From Dendrobium chrysotoxum (taxonomy: Eukaryota > Streptophyta > Magnoliopsida > Asparagales > Orchidaceae), in contig CM034311.1 of assembly GCA_019925795.1 (NCBI GenBank), positions 12,964,926 through 13,028,925 on the forward strand: a stretch of 64,000 nt of DNA. The letters run 5' to 3'. A program made the position numbers and the translations under genes. The notes beneath the pieces were generated by a model, which was given only the letters and a program-made list of their open reading frames with translations, searched no databases and was not told the DNA's origin. Each line of letters begins with the position of its first letter. The first letter of the stretch is position 1. This document shows positions 35,266 to 45,485 of this stretch, one piece after another.

Positions 35266-35288
35266 CTCATACAAAAATGAGGTCAACA

Positions 35289-35751
35289 GTAACCATCTAT
35301 CATAAAGCTTCCAATAAATGCAAGAAAGCTTAAAGTGAATTACAAACTTTATACAGTCCCCAACTGGACTTCTACTCCTTGTGCAAGGTCATAACCTCAA
35401 ACATAAAAAGACAGCAATGGTCTAATGACAGACTAATCTTCACCTTTGATTCGTTATATATGCAGCCTTCTCTCTCTCTCCCAATTAAGGCATAATCAAT
35501 CATAAGGGGATTCGATTCAACCTCTTACACACAAGTTAACATCATCGAGCAATGCTCCGATAAATAATCTCAAATAGGTCAAATATCCTTTGCGGAATCT
35601 CTCTCAATCTCTTCCTTATAGGTTAACTTCATTGAGCATTACTCTAACAAATTATCATGGATAGGTCAAACATCCTTAGTGGATTTCCTCAACCTCTTTA
35701 ATGAATGTTTACATCCTTGAGCAACACTATGATAAATAATCTCAAATAGGC
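35289..35751 (-). repeat. G2 internal end with ~85-bp tandem units, part 1
   Basis: 35289-35350 matches the inverse of the bases before the G1 3' LTR. From 35535 there are about 85-bp units with AACATCATTGAGCAA, AATAATCTCAAATAGGTCAA and TTTCTCTCAACCTCTT. The third unit is broken at 35751 by the LARD and resumes at 47380. Confidence 0.85.
35747..35751 (+). other. Target-site duplication TAGGC, left copy
   Basis: Pairs with TAGGT at 47380-47384. The neighbouring tandem units show that the intact site reads AAATAGGTCAAA, so the terminal C is a later change. Confidence 0.8.
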
Positions 35752-36208
35752 TGTTGACCCCAACAGCAGTTTAAAAAAGAAAATCAAAACTAGAATAAAA
35801 TAAATACCTCGTATCACTGCTAGTTCTGCTCAAAATCCCAGATATCCCGCTGAAATACTGTGTACTCAGCGCCGTCTGAGTCGCATCCCGTGATTCTTGC
35901 CCAAATCTCGCAAATCTGATTCATTTCTTCGCTCCAATACGTCTATTAAAGCAACGACGAGTGCAGGTGTTCGGTTCACAGGCAAGACTCTCGATTCCCT
36001 TCCTCCCCTGTCTCAGAACTCCGCTCTCCTCCTCCTTAGCCGACCGAAGCCCTCACTCCCTTCAATCTTCAAGCCACAAAAATCGATGCCAAATAGCAAC
36101 ACGACGTCAATTCCTCCACACAAAGCTCCCGTCGCTACTCACGATCTTCTCCATCCCACTGCTTCCGTCGAATCGAAGCCTGCCTGACATCTCGGTCCTC
36201 CCGATCCT

Positions 36209-36254
<46 letters not shown>

Positions 36255-36878
36255 GAGAGGGAAGGAGAAAACCTTCTCCTCTTCCAGCCGAATCCACCCA
36301 GCCCTCAACCTCTGACCCTTAGCCGCTATAGTCGAGACCCCGTCACCCTTGAGATCGCTAACCCCGACTCCCTTTGCTTCTCAAGCCGAAATCCAATCAC
36401 AGTAGACCTCCCTGTGCCGATTTCTTCTCCTCTCTATCCAACCTTCCATTTCATTCATCCACAGAGAGAGAGAGAGAGAGTGAGAGGGAAGGATTTTCTC
36501 CTCCTTGCCTTCTTCCTCTTGCTGTAGCCGCAGGTCTCCTTTCTAGCCCACCCATCCCACTTCCTTAAATAGCAAAACACTTACCTGACCTAACCGAGCC
36601 CTTACCCGTGCCTGACAGCTGACCTCCTACACAAACCCTCTCTATCCGATCCAAATCACTCTTTAAAGCTATCATACAGATAATCTGTAACCCCTAATTA
36701 TCATTAATTATATTTATTTATTATAATTATTATCAGTTATAATAATCATGTTATTATGATTGTTAATAATTATAATAATTAGGCTATTATAATTATTATA
36801 ATTATAAGAACTATTTATTATGATAATTATTTTATCATAATTATTAGTAATTATAATAATTATTAGTTATAATAATTA

Positions 36879-36918
<40 letters not shown>

Positions 36919-39163
36919 GCAAGGGGAAGAGATTTTCCAAAAAAAAAGAGAGAAAGCAACAAAAAAAAAGAAAAAAAAGAACAAAAAAAGAAAAAAAAGA
37001 GCTAAAAAAAAAAGAAAAAAAAAAAGAAAAAGAAAAAGAGAAGACTTTTTACAAAACTTTGAGAGCCCATTTCGGTGTTTGCGGCGGACCGGAAAATCGC
37101 CCATACACACTTTCATAAGCGTGGTGGGATGGGACCCCGGTACGGCGCCTACAATGAGGCGAGTAATCACCTAAAAATCCCGTTCTCGACATTCGTGTCG
37201 AGCCATCAAACCGCCTATACATGCTTTCTTAAGCGTGGTGGGAAGGGAACCCGGTGTCGGACCATAATCCTGAAGTAAATTTTAGTCTATAAATGAATAT
37301 ATCTGCCTGACTACATACAACGGTGGCGGATATATTACGGCAGACTCATCCCACATTCAGTGTGTTATCACAACAAAAGGGATTAAAAATATGGTGGAAA
37401 TAACAAAGTGATACATCTAGAAACATTCGAATGAGTGTCAACGTACATTACGCTACGCCACCGGATCTGCAACCTTTGTAAAAGCAGACAGAAGGCTTTT
37501 ACAAATATTCCAAGAATACCCCTGCACATGTGCACTTTAATTTGTAAACACATAGGTACATTAAAAGGGGAAAATATAATCTTAAACCCGCATGGGCCTC
37601 GGCGAGCGTGTAGTAAGAATACACGTGACGTCTAGGGATGCTACGCGGGTCAATAAATTTGAATCCGATCCTCCTAAAGCAAGTAAATAGGAGAAGACAA
37701 GGTTCATCAGATAACTATAAAATGCCCCCAAACACCCGCATGGGCCCCGACGAGCGTGTTATTGGTACAGACGTGACGTCTAGGTATGTTGTGCGGGTCA
37801 ATAAGTGAATTCAAGTTCGAGCCCGATCCTTCTATTTAGGTAGATAGGAGTTGACACGGCTCAAACTATTAAATAAATATACGGTCGTGAGGTCGACCGA
37901 GATGTTTGTTTTGTACGTTCATATTAGGCCTTCAAGGCCTATAATCAAGAGAATTCACTAACAAAGGCACAAAGCCTACAAAACCCGATCCTTTATCAAT
38001 TACTAGATAGAGTGAACAAGGTTCAATCCCCGAATGAGAAATGACCCTATCTACCCTGATGATGGCCGTGTTAAATGTATATCTCAACTGGAGGGGTTCA
38101 CAAACACTATCAAACGCCACCCAAATACCCACAAAATCCAAATCTCCAAAACAATCCCAAAAATTCCAAAAATCATTCGAAATCCCAAATTCTAAAAATA
38201 TTTAAAAATTGAAATCCAACTATCAAAACACTTAAAGAAAACCACATCCACCCTCCGTAACAGTTTGCCGAGGTGGACAAATTAAAAAAATATTTCAGCT
38301 CACATAGAGCTAATGCCTGGTTGAAAATATCACTAGGATCTATTCTCAAACAATCTCCTGCCAGCAAGGACGTGGTACGAGTCCTCTAACCGATAGTTTC
38401 GCCGCTAAATGACACTACAGGATAAACGGTTATGACTCGAGGCCCTCTGAACCAGGTGGTCGCCGCCAAATGGCACCATTATATTATGGTGATGGCCAGA
38501 GCCCGTATGCTCCCCAATGGCATCAAATCCTTGAGATATGAATCAATAGGATATAATCGATAGGGTACAAAGCCCTCTGTTAGCTAAGGTGGATTCAAAT
38601 TTGTCCCCTTAGACAAACATTCACCCCAGGTCTATGAGGTACCCTTGGACGAAGCAACCCATGGCTGCCGACAAGGATCCTTCTGTCAGGTTGGGTCGAC
38701 TACCTCCTCTAACTAAGTAGACCAGGGACCACGATGACCCGGGATGATAGAACCATGGGATCTTGATCGGGTCCATCATCTATTCCCCCACCATCCGCTT
38801 TAAGTATAAGATGGTGAAATTTCCAATTTTAAATATCAAATCCCTCAATTTTCAAACATTCAACCCATTGCTGCTACTATATGCTAGACTCACGTATCTC
38901 TACGTATCTGATTGATGACTAGCCTTAATCGAAAGTTCTCTCTCGTGATAGGGAGGGTAATTAACTATAGGGGCTTGCGCCTATAGGAAACAAGAACTCA
39001 GATTATAAAGTCCTCGCAAAACGAGGGCGAAATCTCTGGGTAGTGTCTTATCTACAAACCCATCTACCTTCCAAAATTTACCCCGGAACTAAATCCGTTA
39101 AAACTCCCCCCGAAGAAAAGCAAAATGCGGGCGGAGGCCGGGGCTGAATTTTTGAAGCCCACA
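35752..39163 (+). repeat. LARD 5' LTR with a ~1.9-kb deletion
   Basis: Matches the 3' LTR from 42106, apart from a gap at about 37265. It contains (GA)n at 36213-36256, AT-rich and TTA-repeat DNA (36690-36918), A/G-rich DNA (36925-37050), two copies of the TAAGCGTGGTGGG hairpin (37107-37130, 37226-37245) and a duplicated ~150-bp block (about 37588-37700 and 37735-37860). The 96-codon frame at 35897-36187 is retained in both LTRs but has no recognised domain. Confidence 0.92.
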
Positions 39164-39166
39164 GAT

Positions 39167-39188
39167 TTCTGGCGACTCCGCTGGGGAC
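39167..39188 (+). other. Primer binding site region of the LARD
   Basis: TTCTGGCGACTCCGCTGGGG lies 3-4 bases after the 5' LTR end. TGGCGACTCYGCTGGGGA is a PBS common in plant Gypsy elements of the Tat/Ogre group; the tRNA is not assigned here. Confidence 0.8.
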
Positions 39189-39579
39189 TGGTTTCTCTTT
39201 CCATCTTTGACTAGTCGTATAAGTGCTATAGTAGCAACAAAAAAATAATGATAATACTAAGCTCTATACGGTGAACATCAGGACATGACACTTGGTCCCT
39301 ATATCCAAATATTCATCATTGAAAGGTCCCGATCGAGGAAAAAATAACCATCAATTATAATTGTATAGCAAAGAAAGAATCGAGATATGTACGGTGAGCA
39401 TCGGGGTGTGACACTTTGATGCATATCCAAGAATCCACTGCCGAAAGGTCCTGACATAAAGGAAAACAAATATAGAGATCAACATCTCTAGAGGAAAAAG
39501 ATATGTCAAAGAAAGTGTACATCCCTAGAGATCCATCATTAAAGAAATTCAATAAAAGTGGGTCCCAAAGATGACCCAA

Positions 39580-39892
39580 CAGACAAAGTTCTTGATGGTT
39601 GACACATTGAAGAATCCTTTAAGAAGTCCCATCGCTTTTCAACTGTATCTTCTCAAACTGAAGATCATCACCCAACTTTCATCAGTGCCCATCTGCCCGA
39701 AGAACAAGTAGAGGAGATAAAAGAACTTTGTGAATTCAGGGACTGCTTTTCCTAGACACATGCTGAGATACCTAGCTTATCTCCTAATGTAGCAGTTCAC
39801 AGATTGGCAGTTAAACTAGATGCAGCACCCGTTAAATAAGCTCCAAGGAGAATTAAAGAAGTACTACGCCTGAAGTTGCCCGAAGAAGTATT
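39580..39892 (+). pseudogene. Gypsy RT N-terminal fragment in the LARD interior
   Basis: Reads AHLPEEQVEEIKELCEFRD, CFS, stop, THAEIPSLSPNVAVHRLAVK, LDAAPVK, stop, APRRIKEVLRLKLPEEV. This is the linker and start of Ty3/Gypsy reverse transcriptase, normally DVFAWS, MPG(L/I), V(A)VHRL, (P)VKQAPRR. It stops abruptly before the RT palm; no YxDD motif is found in the interior. Two stops replace Trp and Gln. It shows that the LARD derives from a Tat-like Gypsy element. Confidence 0.85.
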
Positions 39893-39985
39893 ATGCTTAA
39901 TGTACTGTGTATTTCATGCATGTTTATTAACATATACACTCTACTTTTTTGAAATTCTCTTGTGTTGCAAGAATACATTTCAAAA

Positions 39986-40072
39986 TCTCCCTACAGGACA
40001 GGGGGCATTTTAAATATTTATTTGGGTTGCCATCGTGCTACGCGCCGAGATCCCTAAATAAATATTTAAAAT
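39986..40072 (+). repeat. LARD hairpin unit, copy 1
   Basis: CAGGACAGGGGGC is followed by arm ATTTTAAATATTTATTTGGG (40007-40026), a ~25-base GC-rich loop and the complementary arm CCCTAAATAAATATTTAAAAT minus end bases (40052-40072). Confidence 0.93.
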
Positions 40073-40104
40073 ATCAAGATTTCAAATTTATTCTATTTTG
40101 CGAT

Positions 40105-40190
40105 GTCCCTGCAAGACAGGGGGCATTTTAAATATTTATTCGGGTCGACATCGTGCTGCATGCTGAGATCCCTGAATAAATATTTAAAAT
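40105..40190 (+). repeat. LARD hairpin unit, copy 2
   Basis: Same plan; the change T-to-C in the left arm (TTCGGG) is matched by a C-to-G-like change on the right (CCCTGAA), keeping much of the stem. Confidence 0.93.
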
Positions 40191-40371
40191 CACCAACATA
40201 AATATTCTTTTATACTGAAGAATACCACAAATTCTTTTCAAAGTATATGCAGGTGGTCTTTCAAAAGATTGAGACACCACCTCCTCCAACAAACTAAGAT
40301 TTCAAAGGTCAGAAAGAGACTTTTGCAACTACACACTCTAACAAATTGAGCCAGAACAACCTGAAGTCTTT

Positions 40372-40880
40372 CAGCAGCCTGAAGCTTAAGGTTCGCGTGG
40401 GTGTAAGAGGTCGGATCCAACATGCCCAAATATAGCCATATCGCTGGCAGCTCCGTCTACTCAACACGCCATAAGAAAGGCCATAGTAGAGGAACCCCCA
40501 CTTCATCAACCTGTCAGTATGGACTGTAAGAAGTACGAAGGCAAATTTGACTCGATAAGTTCAAGTGAGCGTAGTCTACTAAATTCTCCTAATTAACCGG
40601 AGAATCAACGTTCCAGTAGGAAGAAGGAATCTTGAGTAACTACCAAATTTGCGTAGGCTCTAAATCTTCAACCACGAATAAAGACTCCAAATCTATCAAC
40701 TTCAGCAAAATCAGCACTGGGAAGCACATTTCCCCTAGCTCAAGTCTGAAGCTTGAATGGGTGTAAGAAGTCGGATCCAATAAGCCCAAATGTGGCCGGA
40801 TCGCTGGCAGCTCCATCTACTCAACACGCAAATAAGAAAGGCCATAGTAGAGGAACCCCCATCTCAGCAACCTGAGGACG
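40372..40880 (+). repeat. ~137-bp direct repeat, two copies
   Basis: Copies at about 40372-40509 and 40745-40880 share TGGGTGTAAGAGGTCGGATC, GCTGGCAGCTCC, CTACTCAACACGC and GCCATAGTAGAGGAACCCCC. No frame is shared that looks coding. Confidence 0.9.
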
Positions 40881-41427
40881 AAGAGCTGTCAAATCCCAGC
40901 TCGCCCAATCTGATGAACTCAAGTGACTCAGATTAAAGTCTCCTCAAGTGGTTAAGGATCAAGATACTACTCATGCTTTGTACTATCAACTGAATCCAAA
41001 ACCTGCAAATCCTTCAATAAATCCATAGAGCACAAATCTTGGATCGAAGGAATTTTTCTTCAGCAAGTCCACCAAAGCACAAAGCAAAGGACCAAAGAAA
41101 TTATCCCAAAGTTCATGAAAAGCTTAAAGCTGAACTAAGAGGATTCCGTCATCAACAAGTCTGTTATGCACAAAGCTCTGTACCGATGACTTCTCTCCAT
41201 CGACCTATTACAAACCTAAGGGTTTAGGTCACCGGCATCTACTCCTTCATCAAGCCCGCCAAAGCTAGAAGCAAAGAGCCGAAGGTACAAACCACCTGAC
41301 AAGTCAATAAAGACAAATCAGGTAATTTTCCATCAATGTCCGCAGCACAAAGCACAGGACAGAATGAACCAAAATCTCAGGAAAGCTAAAGCTATGAAAA
41401 GAAGTATCCTGAATGATTTCTACAAAT

Positions 41428-41512
41428 GTCCCTAAAGACTGGGGGCATTTTAAATATTTATTTGGGTCGACATTGCGCCGCATGTCGAGATCCCCAAATA
41501 AATATTTAAAAT
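41428..41512 (+). repeat. LARD hairpin unit, copy 3
   Basis: Arms at 41447-41466 and 41492-41512; the left arm ends TTTGGG and the right begins CCCCAAAT. It lies 1.3 kb from copy 2. Confidence 0.93.
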
Positions 41513-41889
41513 TTTTTGCCGAAATACAATTAAAGGAGGGAAGAATAGAAGATCATCCATAAACTAAATGTGCCTTCAGCAAGGAGTATAATTTGAGCAA
41601 AATATAATCAATAAAAGAGACTGCAAAGTCCCACCGACAGATAAATCTGTAAAATTCAGATAAATTTGAATGACATCAGCTGTATACAACAAAACTATTA
41701 CATCTATACATGATTATAGCAGAGAAAGATGTTGAGCAGTTATAAAAAAATGCTGAAAGCTAAGGAAACAGTGGTGCAAAAGAAGAGCTTAAGGGACCTC
41801 TATTTGGCCAAGAGCAAACATGTCAACTATACTGAATATTCCAAATAAATCTGAAGATCCACGAAGGCACAGAAATGGATTCTTGGAGA

Positions 41890-42040
41890 TCTACAAAATG
41901 ACAATCTTAGTGTGACATCCAAGCAAATCTTTGGAGATCCACTAAATGATAATCCTAGTGAGACATCCAAGCAATCTTTTGGAGATCCACTAAATGAAAA
42001 TATTTGTGTGACATCTAGAGCAAAAAATCTGGAGATCCAC
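41890..42040 (+). repeat. ~48-bp tandem units near the LARD 3' end
   Basis: Three or four units with GGAGATCCACTAAATGA and TGTGACATCCAAGCAA, just before the PPT. Confidence 0.85.
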
Positions 42041-42092
42041 AAGGTCAATCAGCATTCAACAAACATGATTCGCTCTGGACGCGAAACATATT

Positions 42093-42105
42093 TGTTGGGG
42101 GGTAT
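42093..42105 (+). other. Polypurine tract of the LARD
   Basis: GTTGGGGGGTATT immediately before the 3' LTR start. Confidence 0.75.
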
Positions 42106-42561
42106 TTGTTGACCCCAACAGCAGTTTAAAAAGAAAATCAAAACTAGAATAAAATAAATACCTCGTATCACTGCTAGTTCTGCTCAAAATCCCAAATATC
42201 CCACTTAAATACTGTGTACGCAGCGCCGTCTGTGTCGCATCCCGCGATTCTTGCCCAAATCTCGCAAATCTTCTTCATTTCTTCGCTCCAATATGTCTAT
42301 TAAAGCAGCGACGAGTGCAGGTGTTCGGTTCGCAGGCAAGACTCCCGATTCCCTTCCTCCCCTGTCACAGAACTCTGCTCTCCTCCTCCTTAGCCGACCG
42401 AAGCCCTCACTCCCTTCGATCTTCAAGCCACAAAAATCGACGCCAAATAACAACCCGACGTCAATTCCTCCACATAAAGCTCCCGTTGCAACTCACGATC
42501 TTCACCATCCTGCTGCTTCCGTCGAATCGAAGCCTGCCTGACCTCTCGGACCTCCCGATCC

Positions 42562-42602
<41 letters not shown>

Positions 42603-43397
42603 AGGAGAAAACCTTCTCCTCTTCCAGCCGAATCCACCCAACCCTCAACCTCCGACCCTTAGCCGCTATAGCCGAGACCCCGTCACCCTTGAGATCGCTA
42701 ACCCCGACTCCCTTTGCTTCTCAAGCCGAAATCCAATCGCAGTAGACCTCCCTGTGCCAATTTCTTCTCCTCTCTATCCAACCTTCCATTTCATTCATCC
42801 ACAGAGAGAGAGAGAGAGTGAGAGGGAAGGATTTTCTCCTCCTTGCCTTCTTCCTCTTGCTGTAGCCGTAGGTCTCCTTTCTAGCCCACCCATCCCACTT
42901 CCTTAAACAGCAAAACACTTACCTGACCTAACCGAGCCCTTATCCGTGCCTGACAGCTGACCTCCTACACAAACCCTCTCTATCCGATCCAAATCACTCT
43001 TTAAAGCTATCATACAGATAATCTGTAACCCCTAATTATCATTATTTATATTTATTTATTATAATTATTATCAGTTATAATAATCATGTTATTATGATTG
43101 TTAATAATTATAATAATTAGGTTATTATGATTATTATAATTATAAGAACTATTTATTATGATAATTATTTTATCATAATTATTAGTAATTATAATTATTA
43201 TTAGTTATAATAATTATGTTATTATTATTATTATTATTGCAAGGGGAAGAGATTTTCCAAAAAAAAAGAGAGAAACAATAAAAAAAATAAAAATAAAAGA
43301 AAAAAAAGAGATAAAAAAAAAAAGAAAAAGAAAAAGAGAAGACTTTTTGCAAAACTTTGAGAGCCCATTTCATTGTTTGCGGCGGACCAGAAAATCG

Positions 43398-43790
43398 CCC
43401 ATACACGCTTTCATAAGCGTGGTGGGATGGGACCCTGGTGCGGCGCCTACAACAAGACGGGTAATCACCTAAAAATCCTGTTCTCGACGTTCATGTCGAG
43501 CCGACAAACCGCCTATATATGCTTTCTTAAGCGTGGTGGGAAGGGAACCCGGTGCGACACCTACGGCGAGGCGGGTAGGCCCTATACACGCTTTTCTTAG
43601 CGTGGTGGGGACGATCTTAAGTATCCGTACGCGGCTCTGTACCTGCGGGGAAACAAATGCTTTTCTTTTGCAAGTACGTTGAAGACCCATACACTCTTTC
43701 TTAAGCGTGGTGGGGATTGAAGATTTTACACGGCCACGGTGTCCTCGAAAGAGGACATCTACCATACACGCTTTCTTAAGCGTGGTGGGA
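43398..43790 (+). repeat. Five dispersed copies of an ACGCTTTCTTAAGCGT hairpin
   Basis: Copies near 43405, 43525, 43587, 43690 and 43764. The core is ACACGCTTTCTTAAGCGTGG flanked by CCCAT and TGGG, which extends the stem to about 12 pairs. Spacing is irregular (60-120 bases), unlike a plain tandem array. Confidence 0.92.
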
Positions 43791-45485
43791 AAGGCCCAGT
43801 TTTCCATAATTTCCCCTAAACAGGGGAGATGCCAGAATGCTGCCAAAATTTCGGGTGAATATATGACTATACTCGGACCTTATTTGGACTCAAAGGACGT
43901 GCACTTGTACTCAAACTTGGCTCCATTTGAACAATGATATGAACTCAAATGAATTAAATCCAAACTTGAACCAAATGTATTAAGGACTTGGAATTCAATG
44001 TAATAACAAAGAGCTTGACATACAAGACTTAAACTTCTACAAGACAGCAGGGTACTTTGATCTGAACTCAAATTAAACTCAAACTCAAACTTGGGCTCGG
44101 ACTTAAATTTGCAAAGTGCAAGATGAATTTGGATTGAATAAGACTATAGTGGACGTTGTACTAAAACTGAACCACATCAAGTGTAACTTGAATCATTACA
44201 AGGGACCTAAGTGCATTGCAAAAGACTTGAACTTCCACTCAAACTCGTTCTAGGACTTGAACTCACAAATGATGGACTTGTAATAATCATTTCTATTGGA
44301 ATGAAAGCATTGAGAGGTGTAGTATCAAAACTCCATTGGAGCGATAAGGAGTTATCTCTTTAATTTAAATGCAAAGTATTAGTTCAAATCTCATGCGAAT
44401 CCTGAAACAAGATACCAACCATTCAGAGGAGCACTAAGGAATGTTCAGAAGACTGGTATCAAGCTAAAAAATTTGAGCACCACTCACTTATAATTGATTC
44501 ATAACATTTATCTTGAGCATATGATGAAATGGCTTAAAGTAATTGCAAAGACTACAAAAATGTGCAACGAATACAATGACGTGTTCATAAGCAAAATATG
44601 AAGGAGATGACTGACATGTAGCAGAGGTGGTGATCCACTGACAGAATATACATGGGGGAGTTGTAATGAACACGACTCACTTAGAATTAATGTCAATTAA
44701 GTTGCAAACAAACACATCAATCCACTCATGAGTAATGGCAGCAATAGATGTGCAAACAAATGTAGTGACCTCTCCACTACATCATTTTGCAACGCTACAA
44801 GGAAGGAACTTTTGGCAAAGGCACTAATTCATCAAAGAAATGTTGAGTTGAAATTGAAATGTGACCTTCTTATAGTCAATGCAAGTTGATGTCAATACCT
44901 TGCCAATATACTAATGAACTCAAGGGGTCACGTGGTGGATGCTACAATGCCCCCCTGTGATGGCGAATGTACATTCAACATCAGACAACTCATAGACGAA
45001 TGTATTAACTCGCTTGTGAACAACAAGGGTGATTACAACATATGATGATTACGAAGATACTCTCATAATGAATATCAATCAAGCATCTAGTAAATATACA
45101 AATATCCGTACAAACCAAATGGCAGTTGTCCTAGGGATACATATGATAGTCCCCACAAGCACTAAAAGACGTGCACAGTAAATGTAGCAACTTCTCTACC
45201 ACTTATAATAATGCAATGTCAAGCAAATGAAAGACTACAGTCTCTTACCAATCCTGAAGATTGATGTGTTATGAGCATAGCAAATCTCTAGCTAGTATGC
45301 ATGGAGAAATTGGTGATGGATATAACTCAGTCAAAAGTCAATATCAAGATACAAATAAACACACTGATCTGCATACTATTAAGGATAAAGATCTGCAATA
45401 TATATGAATCCCCTACGAATATAGATGTACACATCACGTACCAACTATGGGTAGATGCAGAAGGACTTCAGTTAATACAGTATCC
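43555..45485 (+). other. LTR segment absent from the 5' LTR
   Basis: Noncoding. It has three of the five hairpins, then an ACTCAAACTTGG-rich stretch (43890-44290), then AT-rich DNA. Flanks at 43540-43555 and 45480 are contiguous in the 5' LTR around 37265. I prefer deletion from the 5' LTR, since the hairpins continue across the boundary. Confidence 0.75.

Larger units (their letters stand above)
28400..35288 (-). mobile_element. G2: giant LTR (about 6.9 kb), Gypsy-like, minus strand
   Basis: On the minus strand it begins TGTTGACCTCATTTTTGTAT at 35288 and ends near 28400 (TTTTTCAAAACCCGC). The last third matches G1 1258-4550 inversely. Near the end, TTAATCGAAAGTT, then GTAATTAACTA and GGGCTTGCGC are shared with the LARD LTR ends (38927-38975 and 47140-47200), which indicates common ancestry of the R/U5 parts. 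No protein domain is seen; short frames across it are chance. The flank below 28397 lacks a PBS, so this is probably the 3' LTR. The 3' boundary is approximate. Confidence 0.55.

Noticed and set aside
35897..36187. 96-codon frame repeated almost identically at 42251-42541
   Set aside because: It lies at the same place in both LARD LTRs, so its duplication follows from LTR identity. No domain is recognised, an overlapping frame is equally open, and the composition is low-complexity.
36844..37174. Open frames rich in Leu/Asn or Lys
   Set aside because: Products of TTA-repeat and A/G-rich tracts on both strands, not genes.
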